Source: Siphonodentalium dalli (taxonomy: Eukaryota; Mollusca; Scaphopoda; Gadilida; Siphonodentaliidae). Taken from it: a stretch of DNA of 64,000 nucleotides. The DNA is taken from positions 140,757,954 through 140,821,953 of the forward strand of contig CP136064.1 of assembly GCA_032622095.1 (NCBI GenBank), written 5' to 3'. Position numbers and translations under genes: made by a program. Shown here in pieces: positions 8,924 through 23,489 of this stretch (its first letter is position 1; the number at the start of each line of letters is the position of its first letter). The notes beneath the pieces were generated by a model. It saw only the letters and a list, made by a program, of their open reading frames with translations. It did no database searches and was not told the DNA's origin.

Positions 8924-10137
8924 GCTCGGACAAAGGTTGTTGTTATCAATTAACGATCGGTATGCACGAATGAGCAGGCACGCGACATTTGGGCATCATC
9001 GGGCGAAAATTGGCTAGATGCATGCAAATTGAAGTACTGAAATTTGAAACTTATACAAGTTTGGAACCCGTTAACGCAGATATATGGGGTTGGCGTCATT
9101 CGACGGGGATTATCGAGGCGGATGCAATGATGTCAGATTCGAAAAATTTGTTGGGCGAATAGCTGAGATATGGGCATTTTTTCGAAGTTATGAGTGGATA
9201 TTCACACGCAAATATTCCTATCGTGTATATCTCATGAAGACGAACTCAACGACACCGGTCGCAACTCTCTAGCTTAAAAACCGACCGAGATAGAGAGGTT
9301 TTATCAACAAGTCACCTATTGTCGCGGTAATGATGTTTTTGCATAGAAACGGGTCCATTGAAGTCAGAAATGCCAATATTACTTATGCTAACCATCACAA
9401 ACAGTTTCTACCTGTATATTATTATACTTCCATATTTTAATATGGGAGTATATTGTATTTCTGTTGACCCAGTTTTCCGTTTAATTTGACATACTGAGAA
9501 AAATAATGGAACTAGGAACGCGAAATTTCTTGGAAAAGTAGGCATCTAAGAACTGCTAAAAATGTACGCCTCGGAATTTCGTTACGACTTTTCTTTGCAG
9601 AGTTATCGCCCTTATACGTTTCTCCATTTTTATTATTATTATTATTTTTCTGAGTAAATTTGGTACACGAGATCTCAGGAACCGCTGAATGTACAACGCT
9701 GAAATTTTCAGATTGTGTACAGATTCTACAGTAGGCGGCGGTAAATCTATTGATAATTCTATCCGTGTTTGATTTATTGAGTTATGGCCCTTAAACCGGC
9801 CTCTCACATTTATCGACAATTGTAGAGTATATCTGGAACGCATTGAGGCAGCGGAACGGGACAAATGTTATGATGTAGAGCAACTTAAACTTGGTTCAGT
9901 TCCACAAAATAGACGTTGTCCGATTACTACCCGGGGAGTGGAGAACGGGTGTTCAAATTTGTAAAAAATGAAGTCTCTTCGATTTCCATCAAACTTACAT
10001 GTCATAGTCTCCAATTTAATCCGATAACGATGCCGTAAAAAATTTGTAAATCGGTAGAAAATTGACAGAGTTACCGATCCCTGAATGTCCAAAAATGACG
10101 AAAAAATCCTTGTGCCCACAACTCCTCCCAGACCGAT
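8924..10137. repeat. B monomer 2
   Basis: C at 9094 where most copies have T (GGCGTC instead of GGTGTC); shared with B3, B30 and B33. Confidence 0.95.
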
Positions 10138-11351
10138 GCTCGGACAAAGGTTGTTGTTATCAATTAACGATCGGTATGCACGAATGAGCAGGCACGCGAC
10201 ATTTGGGCATCATCGGGCGAAAATTGGCTAGATGCATGCAAATTGAAGTACTGAAATTTGAAACTTATACAAGTTTGGAACCCGTTAACGCAGATATATG
10301 GGGTTGGCGTCATTCGACGGGGATTATCGAGGCGGATGCAATGATGTCAGATTCGAAAAATTTGTTGGGCGAATAGCTGAGATATGGGCATTTTTTCGAA
10401 GTTATGAGTGGATATTCACACGCAAATATTCCTATCGTGTATATCTCATGAAGACGAACTCAACGACACCGGTCGCAACTCTCTAGCTTAAAAACCGACC
10501 GAGATAGAGAGGTTTTATCAACAAGTCACCTATTGTCGCGGTAATGATGTTTTTGCATAGAAACGGGTCCATTGAAGTCAGAAATGCCAATATTACTTAT
10601 GCTAACCATCACAAACAGTTTCTACCTGTATATTATTATACTTCCATATTTTAATATGGGAGTATATTGTATTTCTGTTGACCCAGTTTTCCGTTTAATT
10701 TGACATACTGAGAAAAATAATGGAACTAGGAACGCGAAATTTCTTGGAAAAGTAGGCATCTAAGAACTGCTAAAAATGTACGCCTCGGAATTTCGTTACG
10801 ACTTTTCTTTGCAGAGTTATCGCCCTTATACGTTTCTCCATTTTTATTATTATTATTATTTTTCTGAGTAAATTTGGTACACGAGATCTCAGGAACCGCT
10901 GAATGTACAACGCTGAAATTTTCAGATTGTGTACAGATTCTACAGTAGGCGGCGGTAAATCTATTGATAATTCTATCCGTGTTTGATTTATTGAGTTATG
11001 GCCCTTAAACCGGCCTCTCACATTTATCGACAATTGTAGAGTATATCTGGAACGCATTGAGGCAGCGGAACGGGACAAATGTTATGATGTAGAGCAACTT
11101 AAACTTGGTTCAGTTCCACAAAATAGACGTTGTCCGATTACTACCCGGGGAGTGGAGAACGGGTGTTCAAATTTGTAAAAAATGAAGTCTCTTCGATTTC
11201 CATCAAACTTACATGTCATAGTCTCCAATTTAATCCGATAACGATGCCGTAAAAAATTTGTAAATCGGTAGAAAATTGACAGAGTTACCGATCCCTGAAT
11301 GTCCAAAAATGACGAAAAAATCCTTGTGCCCACAACTCCTCCCAGACCGAT
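10138..11351. repeat. B monomer 3
   Basis: C at 10308, the same variant as its left neighbour B2. This suggests the pair arose by a one-unit duplication or conversion. Confidence 0.95.
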
Positions 11352-12565
11352 GCTCGGACAAAGGTTGTTGTTATCAATTAACGATCGGTATGCACGAATG
11401 AGCAGGCACGCGACATTTGGGCATCATCGGGCGAAAATTGGCTAGATGCATGCAAATTGAAGTACTGAAATTTGAAACTTATACAAGTTTGGAACCCGTT
11501 AACGCAGATATATGGGGTTAGTGTCATTCGACGGGGATTATCGAGGCGGATGCAATGATGTCAGATTCGAAAAATTTGTTGGGCGAATAGCTGAGATATG
11601 GGCATTTTTTCGAAGTTATGAGTGGATATTCACACGCAAATATTCCTATCGTGTATATCTCATGAAGACGAACTCAACGACACCGGTCGCAACTCTCTAG
11701 CTTAAAAACCGACCGAGATAGAGAGGTTTTATCAACAAGTCACCTATTGTCGCGGTAATGATGTTTTTGCATAGAAACGGGTCCATTGAAGTCAGAAATG
11801 CCAATATTACTTATGCTAACCATCACAAACAGTTTCTACCTGTATATTATTATACTTCCATATTTTAATATGGGAGTATATTGTATTTCTGTTGACCCAG
11901 TTTTCCGTTTAATTTGACATACTGAGAAAAATAATGGAACTAGGAACGCGAAATTTCTTGGAAAAGTAGGCATCTAAGAACTGCTAAAAATGTACGCCTC
12001 GGAATTTCGTTACGACTTTTCTTTGCAGAGTTATCGCCCTTATACGTTTCTCCATTTTTATTATTATTATTATTTTTCTGAGTAAATTTGGTACACGAGA
12101 TCTCAGGAACCGCTGAATGTACAACGCTGAAATTTTCAGATTGTGTACAGATTCTACAGTAGGCGGCGGTAAATCTATTGATAATTCTATCCGTGTTTGA
12201 TTTATTGAGTTATGGCCCTTAAACCGGCCTCTCACATTTATCGACAATTGTAGAGTATATCTGGAACGCATTGAGGCAGCGGAACGGGACAAATGTTATG
12301 ATGTAGAGCAACTTAAACTTGGTTCAGTTCCACAAAATAGACGTTGTCCGATTACTACCCGGGGAGTGGAGAACGGGTGTTCAAATTTGTAAAAAATGAA
12401 GTCTCTTCGATTTCCATCAAACTTACATGTCATAGTCTCCAATTTAATCCGATAACGATGCCGTAAAAAATTTGTAAATCGGTAGAAAATTGACAGAGTT
12501 ACCGATCCCTGAATGTCCAAAAATGACGAAAAAATCCTTGTGCCCACAACTCCTCCCAGACCGAT
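11352..12565. repeat. B monomer 4
   Basis: Private A at 11520 (GGTTAGTGTC, majority GGTTGGTGTC). Otherwise majority sequence. Confidence 0.95.
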
Positions 12566-15500
12566 GCTCGGACAAAGGTTGTTGTTATCAATTAACGATC
12601 GGTATGCACGAATGAGCAGGCACGCGACATTTGGGCATCATCGGGCGAAAATTGGCTAGATGCATGCAAATTGAAGTACTGAAATTTGAAACTTATACAA
12701 GTTTGGAACCCGTTAACGCAGATATATGGGGTTGGTGTCATTCGACGGGGATTATCGAGGCGGATGCAATGATGTCAGATTCGAAAAATTTGTTGGGCGA
12801 ATAGCTGAGATATGGGCATTTTTTCGAAGTTATGAGTGGATATTCACACGCAAATATTCCTATCGTGTATATCTCATGAAGACGAACTCAACGACACCGG
12901 TCGCAACTCTCTAGCTTAAAAACCGACCGAGATAGAGAGGTTTTATCAACAAGTCACCTATTGTCGCGGTAATGATGTTTTTGCATAGAAACGGGTCCAT
13001 TGAAGTCAGAAATGCCAATATTACTTATGCTAACCATCACAAACAGTTTCTACCTGTATATTATTATACTTCCATATTTTAATATGGGAGTATATTGTAT
13101 TTCTGTTGACCCAGTTTTCCGTTTAATTTGACATACTGAGAAAAATAATGGAACTAGGAACGCGAAATTTCTTGGAAAAGTAGGCATCTAAGAACTGCTA
13201 AAAATGTACGCCTCGGAATTTCGTTACGACTTTTCTTTGCAGAGTTATCGCCCTTATACGTTTCTCCATTTTTATTATTATTATTATTTTTCTGAGTAAA
13301 TTTGGTACACGAGATCTCAGGAACCGCTGAATGTACAACGCTGAAATTTTCAGATTGTGTACAGATTCTACAGTAGGCGGCGGTAAATCTATTGATAATT
13401 CTATCCGTGTTTGATTTATTGAGTTATGGCCCTTAAACCGGCCTCTCACATTTATCGACAATTGTAGAGTATATCTGGAACGCATTGAGGCAGCGGAACG
13501 GGACAAATGTTATGATGTAGAGCAACTTAAACTTGGTTCAGTTCCACAAAATAGACGTTGTCCGATTACTACCCGGGGAGTGGAGAACGGGTGTTCAAAT
13601 TTGTAAAAAATGAAGTCTCTTCGATTTCCATCAAACTTACATGTCATAGTCTCCAATTTAATCCGATAACGATGCCGTAAAAAATTTGTAAATCGGTAGA
13701 AAATTGACAGAGTTACCGATCCCTGAATGTCCAAAAATGACGAAAAAATCCTTGTGCCCACAACTCCTCCCAGACCGATGCTCGGACAAAGGTTGTTGTT
13801 ATCAATTAACGATCGGTATGCACGAATGAGCAGGCACGCGACATTTGGGCATCATCGGGCGAAAATTGGCTAGATGCATGCAAATTGAAGTACTGAAATT
13901 TGAAACTTATACAAGTTTGGAACCCGTTAACGCAGATATATGGGGTTGGTGTCATTCGACGGGGATTATCGAGGCGGATGCAATGATGTCAGATTCGAAA
14001 AATTTGTTGGGCGAATAGCTGAGATATGGGCATTTTTTCGAAGTTATGAGTGGATATTCACACGCAAATATTCCTATCGTGTATATCTCATGAAGACGAA
14101 CTCAACGACACCGGTCGCAACTCTCTAGCTTAAAAACCGACCGAGATAGAGAGGTTTTATCAACAAGTCACCTATTGTCGCGGTAATGATGTTTTTGCAT
14201 AGAAACGGGTCCATTGAAGTCAGAAATGCCAATATTACTTATGCTAACCATCACAAACAGTTTCTACCTGTATATTATTATACTTCCATATTTTAATATG
14301 GGAGTATATTGTATTTCTGTTGACCCAGTTTTCCGTTTAATTTGACATACTGAGAAAAATAATGGAACTAGGAACGCGAAATTTCTTGGAAAAGTAGGCA
14401 TCTAAGAACTGCTAAAAATGTACGCCTCGGAATTTCGTTACGACTTTTCTTTGCAGAGTTATCGCCCTTATACGTTTCTCCATTTTTATTATTATTATTA
14501 TTTTTCTGAGTAAATTTGGTACACGAGATCTCAGGAACCGCTGAATGTACAACGCTGAAATTTTCAGATTGTGTACAGATTCTACAGTAGGCGGCGGTAA
14601 ATCTATTGATAATTCTATCCGTGTTTGATTTATTGAGTTATGGCCCTTAAACCGGCCTCTCACATTTATCGACAATTGTAGAGTATATCTGGAACGCATT
14701 GAGGCAGCGGAACGGGACAAATGTTATGATGTAGAGCAACTTAAACTTGGTTCAGTTCCACAAAATAGACGTTGTCCGATTACTACCCGGGGAGTGGAGA
14801 ACGGGTGTTCAAATTTGTAAAAAATGAAGTCTCTTCGATTTCCATCAAACTTACATGTCATAGTCTCCAATTTAATCCGATAACGATGCCGTAAAAAATT
14901 TGTAAATCGGTAGAAAATTGACAGAGTTACCGATCCCTGAATGTCCAAAAATGACGAAAAAATCCTTGTGCCCACAACTCCTCCCAGACCGATGCTCGGA
15001 CAAAGGTTGTTGTTATCAATTAACGATCGGTATGCACGAATGAGCAGGCACGCGACATTTGGGCATCATCGGGCGAAAATTGGCTAGATGCATGCAAATT
15101 GAAGTACTGAAATTTGAAACTTATACAAGTTTGGAACCCGTTAACGCAGATATATGGGGTTGGTGTCATTCGACGGGGATTATCGAGGCGGATGCAATGA
15201 TGTCAGATTCGAAAAATTTGTTGGGCGAATAGCTGAGATATGGGCATTTTTTCGAAGTTATGAGTGGATATTCACACGCAAATATTCCTATCGTGTATAT
15301 CTCATGAAGACGAACTCAACGACACCGGTCGCAACTCTCTAGCTTAAAAACCGACCGAGATAGAGAGGTTTTATCAACAAGTCACCTATTGTCGCGGTAA
15401 TGATGTTTTTGCATAGAAACGGGTCCATTGAAGTCAGAAATGCCAATATTACTTATGCTAACCATCACAAACAGTTTCTACCTGTATATTATTATACTTC

Positions 15501-17421
15501 CATATTTTAATATGGGAGTATATTGTATTTCTGTTGACCCAGTTTTCCGTTTAATTTGACATACTGAGAAAAATAATGGAACTAGGAACGCGAAATTTCT
15601 TGGAAAAGTAGGCATCTAAGAACTGCTAAAAATGTACGCCTCGGAATTTCGTTACGACTTTTCTTTGCAGAGTTATCGCCCTTATACGTTTCTCCATTTT
15701 TATTATTATTATTATTTTTCTGAGTAAATTTGGTACACGAGATCTCAGGAACCGCTGAATGTACAACGCTGAAATTTTCAGATTGTGTACAGATTCTACA
15801 GTAGGCGGCGGTAAATCTATTGATAATTCTATCCGTGTTTGATTTATTGAGTTATGGCCCTTAAACCGGCCTCTCACATTTATCGACAATTGTAGAGTAT
15901 ATCTGGAACGCATTGAGGCAGCGGAACGGGACAAATGTTATGATGTAGAGCAACTTAAACTTGGTTCAGTTCCACAAAATAGACGTTGTCCGATTACTAC
16001 CCGGGGAGTGGAGAACGGGTGTTCAAATTTGTAAAAAATGAAGTCTCTTCGATTTCCATCAAACTTACATGTCATAGTCTCCAATTTAATCCGATAACGA
16101 TGCCGTAAAAAATTTGTAAATCGGTAGAAAATTGACAGAGTTACCGATCCCTGAATGTCCAAAAATGACGAAAAAATCCTTGTGCCCACAACTCCTCCCA
16201 GACCGATGCTCGGACAAAGGTTGTTGTTATCAATTAACGATCGGTATGCACGAATGAGCAGGCACGCGACATTTGGGCATCATCGGGCGAAAATTGGCTA
16301 GATGCATGCAAATTGAAGTACTGAAATTTGAAACTTATACAAGTTTGGAACCCGTTAACGCAGATATATGGGGTTGGTGTCATTCGACGGGGATTATCGA
16401 GGCGGATGCAATGATGTCAGATTCGAAAAATTTGTTGGGCGAATAGCTGAGATATGGGCATTTTTTCGAAGTTATGAGTGGATATTCACACGCAAATATT
16501 CCTATCGTGTATATCTCATGAAGACGAACTCAACGACACCGGTCGCAACTCTCTAGCTTAAAAACCGACCGAGATAGAGAGGTTTTATCAACAAGTCACC
16601 TATTGTCGCGGTAATGATGTTTTTGCATAGAAACGGGTCCATTGAAGTCAGAAATGCCAATATTACTTATGCTAACCATCACAAACAGTTTCTACCTGTA
16701 TATTATTATACTTCCATATTTTAATATGGGAGTATATTGTATTTCTGTTGACCCAGTTTTCCGTTTAATTTGACATACTGAGAAAAATAATGGAACTAGG
16801 AACGCGAAATTTCTTGGAAAAGTAGGCATCTAAGAACTGCTAAAAATGTACGCCTCGGAATTTCGTTACGACTTTTCTTTGCAGAGTTATCGCCCTTATA
16901 CGTTTCTCCATTTTTATTATTATTATTATTTTTCTGAGTAAATTTGGTACACGAGATCTCAGGAACCGCTGAATGTACAACGCTGAAATTTTCAGATTGT
17001 GTACAGATTCTACAGTAGGCGGCGGTAAATCTATTGATAATTCTATCCGTGTTTGATTTATTGAGTTATGGCCCTTAAACCGGCCTCTCACATTTATCGA
17101 CAATTGTAGAGTATATCTGGAACGCATTGAGGCAGCGGAACGGGACAAATGTTATGATGTAGAGCAACTTAAACTTGGTTCAGTTCCACAAAATAGACGT
17201 TGTCCGATTACTACCCGGGGAGTGGAGAACGGGTGTTCAAATTTGTAAAAAATGAAGTCTCTTCGATTTCCATCAAACTTACATGTCATAGTCTCCAATT
17301 TAATCCGATAACGATGCCGTAAAAAATTTGTAAATCGGTAGAAAATTGACAGAGTTACCGATCCCTGAATGTCCAAAAATGACGAAAAAATCCTTGTGCC
17401 CACAACTCCTCCCAGACCGAT
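12566..17421. repeat. B monomers 5-8, majority sequence
   Basis: Four consecutive copies starting at 12566, 13780, 14994 and 16208, in which I found no variant. Confidence 0.9.
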
Positions 17422-18633
17422 GCTCGGACAAAGGTTGTTGTTATCAATTAACGATCGGTATGCACGAATGAGCAGGCACGCGACATTTGGGCATCATCGG
17501 GCGAAAATTGGCTAGATGCATGCAAATTGAAGTACTGAAATTTGAAACTTATACAAGTTTGGAACCCGTTAACGCAGATATATGGGGTTGGTGTCATTCG
17601 ACGGGGATTATCGAGGCGGATGCAATGATGTCAGATTCGAAAAATTTGTTGGGCGAATAGCTGAGATATGGGCATTTTTTCGAAGTTATGAGTGGATATT
17701 CACACGCAAATATTCCTATCGTGTATATCTCATGAAGACGAACTCAACGACACCGGTCGCAACTCTCTAGCTTAAAAACCGACCGAGATAGAGAGGTTTT
17801 ATCAACAAGTCACCTATTGTCGCGGTAATGATGTTTTTGCATAGAAACGGGTCCATTGAAGTCAGAAATGCCAATATTACTTATGCTAACCATCACAAAC
17901 AGTTTCTACCTGTATATTATTATACTTCCATATTTTAATATGGGAGTATATTGTATTTCTGTTGACCCAGTTTTCCGTTTAATTTGACATACTGAGAAAA
18001 ATAATGGAACTAGGAACGCGAAATTTCTTGGAAAAGTAGGCATCTAAGAACTGCTAAAAATGTACGCCTCGGAATTTCGTTACGACTTTTCTTTGCAGAG
18101 TTATCGCCCTTATACGTTTCTCCATTTTTATTATTATTATTATTTTTCTGAGTAAATTTGGTACACGAGATCTCAGGAACCGCTGAATGTACAACGCTGA
18201 AATTTTCAGATTGTGTACAGATTCTACAGTAGGCGGCGGTAAATCTATTGATAATTCTATCCGTGTTTGATTTATTGAGTTATGGCCCTTAAACCGGCCT
18301 CTCACATTTATCGACAATTGTAGAGTATATCTGGAACGCATTGAGGCAGCGGAACGGGACAAATGTTATGATGTAGAGCAACTTAAACTTAGTTCAGTTC
18401 CACAAAATAGACGTTGTCCGATTACTACCCGGGGAGTGGGGAACGGGTGTTCAAATTTGTAAAAAATGAAGTCTCTTCGATTTCCATCAAACTTACATGT
18501 CATAGTCTCCAATTTAATCCGATAACGATGCCGTAAAAAATTTGTAAATCGGTAGAAAATTGACAGTTACCGATCCCTGAATGTCCAAAAATGACGAAAA
18601 AATCCTTGTGCCCACAACTCCTCCCAGACCGAT
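17422..18633. repeat. B monomer 9 (1,212 bp)
   Basis: Carries A at 18391 (CTTAGTTCAG) and G at 18440 (GTGGGGAAC), both shared with B11. It also has a private 2 bp deletion (AG) near 18565, which destroys the 83-codon minus-strand frame found in other copies. Confidence 0.95.
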
Positions 18634-19847
18634 GCTCGGACAAAGGTTGTTGTTATCAATTAACGATCGGTATGCACGAATGAGCAGGCACGCGACATTT
18701 GGGCATCATCGGGCGAAAATTGGCTAGATGCATGCAAATTGAAGTACTGAAATTTGAAACTTATACAAGTTTGGAACCCGTTAACGCAGATATATGGGGT
18801 TGGTGTCATTCGACGGGGATTATCGAGGCGGATGCAATGATGTCAGATTCGAAAAATTTGTTGGGCGAATAGCTGAGATATGGGCATTTTTTCGAAGTTA
18901 TGAGTGGATATTCACACGCAAATATTCCTATCGTGTATATCTCATGAAGACGAACTCAACGACACCGGTCGCAACTCTCTAGCTTAAAAACCGACCGAGA
19001 TAGAGAGGTTTTATCAACAAGTCACCTATTGTCGCGGTAATGATGTTTTTGCATAGAAACGGGTCCATTGAAGTCAGAAATGCCAATATTACTTATGCTA
19101 ACCATCACAAACAGTTTCTACCTGTATATTATTATACTTCCATATTTTAATATGGGAGTATATTGTATTTCTGTTGACCCAGTTTTCCGTTTAATTTGAC
19201 ATACTGAGAAAAATAATGGAACTAGGAACGCGAAATTTCTTGGAAAAGTAGGCATCTAAGAACTGCTAAAAATGTACGCCTCGGAATTTCGTTACGACTT
19301 TTCTTTGCAGAGTTATCGCCCTTATACGTTTCTCCATTTTTATTATTATTATTATTTTTCTGAGTAAATTTGGTACACGAGATCTCAGGAACCGCTGAAT
19401 GTACAACGCTGAAATTTTCAGATTGTGTACAGATTCTACAGTAGGCGGCGGTAAATCTATTGATAATTCTATCCGTGTTTGATTTATTGAGTTATGGCCC
19501 TTAAACCGGCCTCTCACATTTATCGACAATTGTAGAGTATATCTGGAACGCATTGAGGCAGCGGAACGGGACAAATGTTATGATGTAGAGCAACTTAAAC
19601 TTGGTTCAGTTCCACAAAATAGACGTTGTCCGATTACTACCCGGGGAGTGGAGAACGGGTGTTCAAATTTGTAAAAAATGAAGTCTCTTCGATTTCCATC
19701 AAACTTACATGTCATAGTCTCCAATTTAATCCGATAACGATGCCGTAAAAAATTTGTAAATCGGTAGAAAATTGACAGAGTTACCGATCCCTGAATGTCC
19801 AAAAATGACGAAAAAATCCTTGTGCCCACAACTCCTCCCAGACCGAT
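18634..19847. repeat. B monomer 10
   Basis: Majority sequence, lying between two copies (B9 and B11) that share two variants. Confidence 0.93.
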
Positions 19848-21061
19848 GCTCGGACAAAGGTTGTTGTTATCAATTAACGATCGGTATGCACGAATGAGCA
19901 GGCACGCGACATTTGGGCATCATCGGGCGAAAATTGGCTAGATGCATGCAAATTGAAGTACTGAAATTTGAAACTTATACAAGTTTGGAACCCGTTAACG
20001 CAGATATATGGGGTTGGTGTCATTCGACGGGGATTATCGAGGCGGATGCAATGATGTCAGATTCGAAAAATTTGTTGGGCGAATAGCTGAGATATGGGCA
20101 TTTTTTCGAAGTTATGAGTGGATATTCACACGCAAATATTCCTATCGTGTATATCTCATGAAGACGAACTCAACGACACCGGTCGCAACTCTCTAGCTTA
20201 AAAACCGACCGAGATAGAGAGGTTTTATCAACAAGTCACCTATTGTCGCGGTAATGATGTTTTTGCATAGAAACGGGTCCATTGAAGTCAGAAATGCCAA
20301 TATTACTTATGCTAACCATCACAAACAGTTTCTACCTGTATATTATTATACTTCCATATTTTAATATGGGAGTATATTGTATTTCTGTTGACCCAGTTTT
20401 CCGTTTAATTTGACATACTGAGAAAAATAATGGAACTAGGAACGCGAAATTTCTTGGAAAAGTAGGCATCTAAGAACTGCTAAAAATGTACGCCTCGGAA
20501 TTTCGTTACGACTTTTCTTTGCAGAGTTATCGCCCTTATACGTTTCTCCATTTTTATTATTATTATTATTTTTCTGAGTAAATTTGGTACACGAGATCTC
20601 AGGAACCGCTGAATGTACAACGCTGAAATTTTCAGATTGTGTACAGATTCTACAGTAGGCGGCGGTAAATCTATTGATAATTCTATCCGTGTTTGATTTA
20701 TTGAGTTATGGCCCTTAAACCGGCCTCTCACATTTATCGACAATTGTAGAGTATATCTGGAACGCATTGAGGCAGCGGAACGGGACAAATGTTATGATGT
20801 AGAGCAACTTAAACTTAGTTCAGTTCCACAAAATAGACGTTGTCCGATTACTACCCGGGGAGTGGGGAACGGGTGTTCAAATTTGTAAAAAATGAAGTCT
20901 CTTCGATTTCCATCAAACTTACATGTCATAGTCTCCAATTTAATCCGATAACGATGCCGTAAAAAATTTGTAAATCGGTAGAAAATTGACAGAGTTACCG
21001 ATCCCTGAATGTCCAAAAATGACGAAAAAATCCTTGTGCCCACAACTCCTCCCAGACCGAT
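19848..21061. repeat. B monomer 11
   Basis: A at 20817 and G at 20866, the B9 haplotype without its 2 bp deletion. Confidence 0.95.
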
Positions 21062-22275
21062 GCTCGGACAAAGGTTGTTGTTATCAATTAACGATCGGTA
21101 TGCACGAATGAGCAGGCACGCGACATTTGGGCATCATCGGGCGAAAATTGGCTAGATGCATGCAAATTGAAGTACTGAAATTTGAAACTTATACAAGTTT
21201 GGAACCCGTTAACGCAGATATATGGGGTTGGTGTCATTCGACGGGGATTATCGAGGCGGATGCAATGATGTCAGATTCGAAAAATTTGTTGGGCGAATAG
21301 CTGAGATATGGGCATTTTTTCGAAGTTATGAGTGGATATTCACACGCAAATATTCCTATCGTGTATATCTCATGAAGACGAACTCAACGACACCGGTCGC
21401 AACTCTCTAGCTTAAAAACCGACCGAGATAGAGAGGTTTTATCAACAAGTCACCTATTGTCGCGGTAATGATGTTTTTGCATAGAAACGGGTCCATTGAA
21501 GTCAGAAATGCCAATATTACTTATGCTAACCATCACAAACAGTTTCTACCTGTATATTATTATACTTCCATATTTTAATATGGGAGTATATTGTATTTCT
21601 GTTGACCCAGTTTTCCGTTTAATTTGACATACTGAGAAAAATAATGGAACTAGGAACGCGAAATTTCTTGGAAAAGTAGGCATCTAAGAACTGCTAAAAA
21701 TGTACGCCTCGGAATTTCGTTACGACTTTTCTTTGCAGAGTTATCGCCCTTATACGTTTCTCCATTTTTATTATTATTATTATTTTTCTGAGTAAATTTG
21801 GTACACGAGATCTCAGGAACCGCTGAATGTACAACGCTGAAATTTTCAGATTGTGTACAGATTCTACAGTAGGCGGCGGTAAATCTATTGATAATTCTAT
21901 CCGTGTTTGATTTATTGAGTTATGGCCCTTAAACCGGCCTCTCACATTTATCGACAATTGTAGAGTATATCTGGAACGCATTGAGGCAGCGGAACGGGAC
22001 AAATGTTATGATGTAGAGCAACTTAAACTTGGTTCAGTTCCACAAAATAGACGTTGTCCGATTACTACCCGGGGAGTGGGGAACGGGTGTTCAAATTTGT
22101 AAAAAATGAAGTCTCTTCGATTTCCATCAAACTTACATGTCATAGTCTCCAATTTAATCCGATAACGATGCCGTAAAAAATTTGTAAATCGGTAGAAAAT
22201 TGACAGAGTTACCGATCCCTGAATGTCCAAAAATGACGAAAAAATCCTTGTGCCCACAACTCCTCCCAGACCGAT
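21062..22275. repeat. B monomer 12
   Basis: G at 22080 (GTGGGGAAC) as in B9, B11 and B19, but with the majority G in CTTGGTTCAG, so it has only part of the B9/B11 haplotype. Confidence 0.95.
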
Positions 22276-23489
22276 GCTCGGACAAAGGTTGTTGTTATCA
22301 ATTAACGATCGGTATGCACGAATGAGCAGGCACGCGACATTTGGGCATCATCGGGCGAAAATTGGCTAGATGCATGCAAATTGAAGTACTGAAATTTGAA
22401 ACTTATACAAGTTTGGAACCCGTTAACGCAGATATATGGGGTTGGTGTCATTCGACGGGGATTATCGAGGCGGATGCAATGATGTCAGATTCGAAAAATT
22501 TGTTGGGCGAATAGCTGAGATATGGGCATTTTTTCGAAGTTATGAGTGGATATTCACACGCAAATATTCCTATCGTGTATATCTCATGAAGACGAACTCA
22601 ACGACACCGGTCGCAACTCTCTAGCTTAAAAACCGACCGAGATAGAGAGGTTTTATCAACAAGTCACCTATTGTCGCGGTAATGATGTTTTTGCATAGAA
22701 ACGGGTCCATTGAAGTCAGAAATGCCAATATTACTTATGCTAACCATCACAAACAGTTTCTACCTGTATATTATTATACTTCCATATTTTAATATGGGAG
22801 TATATTGTATTTCTGTTGACCCAGTTTTCCGTTTAATTTGACATACTGAGAAAAATAATGGAACTAGGAACGCGAAATTTCTTGGAAAAGTAGGCATCTA
22901 AGAACTGCTAAAAATTTACGCCTCGGAATTTCGTTACGACTTTTCTTTGCAGAGTTATCGCCCTTATACGTTTCTCCATTTTTATTATTATTATTATTTT
23001 TCTGAGTAAATTTGGTACACGAGATCTCAGGAACCGCTGAATGTACAACGCTGAAATTTTCAGATTGTGTACAGATTCTACAGTAGGCGGCGGTAAATCT
23101 ATTGATAATTCTATCCGTGTTTGATTTATTGAGTTATGGCCCTTAAACCGGCCTCTCACATTTATCGACAATTGTAGAGTATATCTGGAACGCATTGAGG
23201 CAGCGGAACGGGACAAATGTTATGATGTAGAGCAACTTAAACTTGGTTCAGTTCCACAAAATAGACGTTGTCCGATTACTACCCGGGGAGTGGAGAACGG
23301 GTGTTCAAATTTGTAAAAAATGAAGTCTCTTCGATTTCCATCAAACTTACATGTCATAGTCTCCAATTTAATCCGATAACGATGCCGTAAAAAATTTGTA
23401 AATCGGTAGAAAATTGACAGAGTTACCGATCCCTGAATGTCCAAAAATGACGAAAAAATCCTTGTGCCCACAACTCCTCCCAGACCGAT
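22276..23489. repeat. B monomer 13
   Basis: T at 22916 (AAAATTTACG), shared only with B1. Confidence 0.95.
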
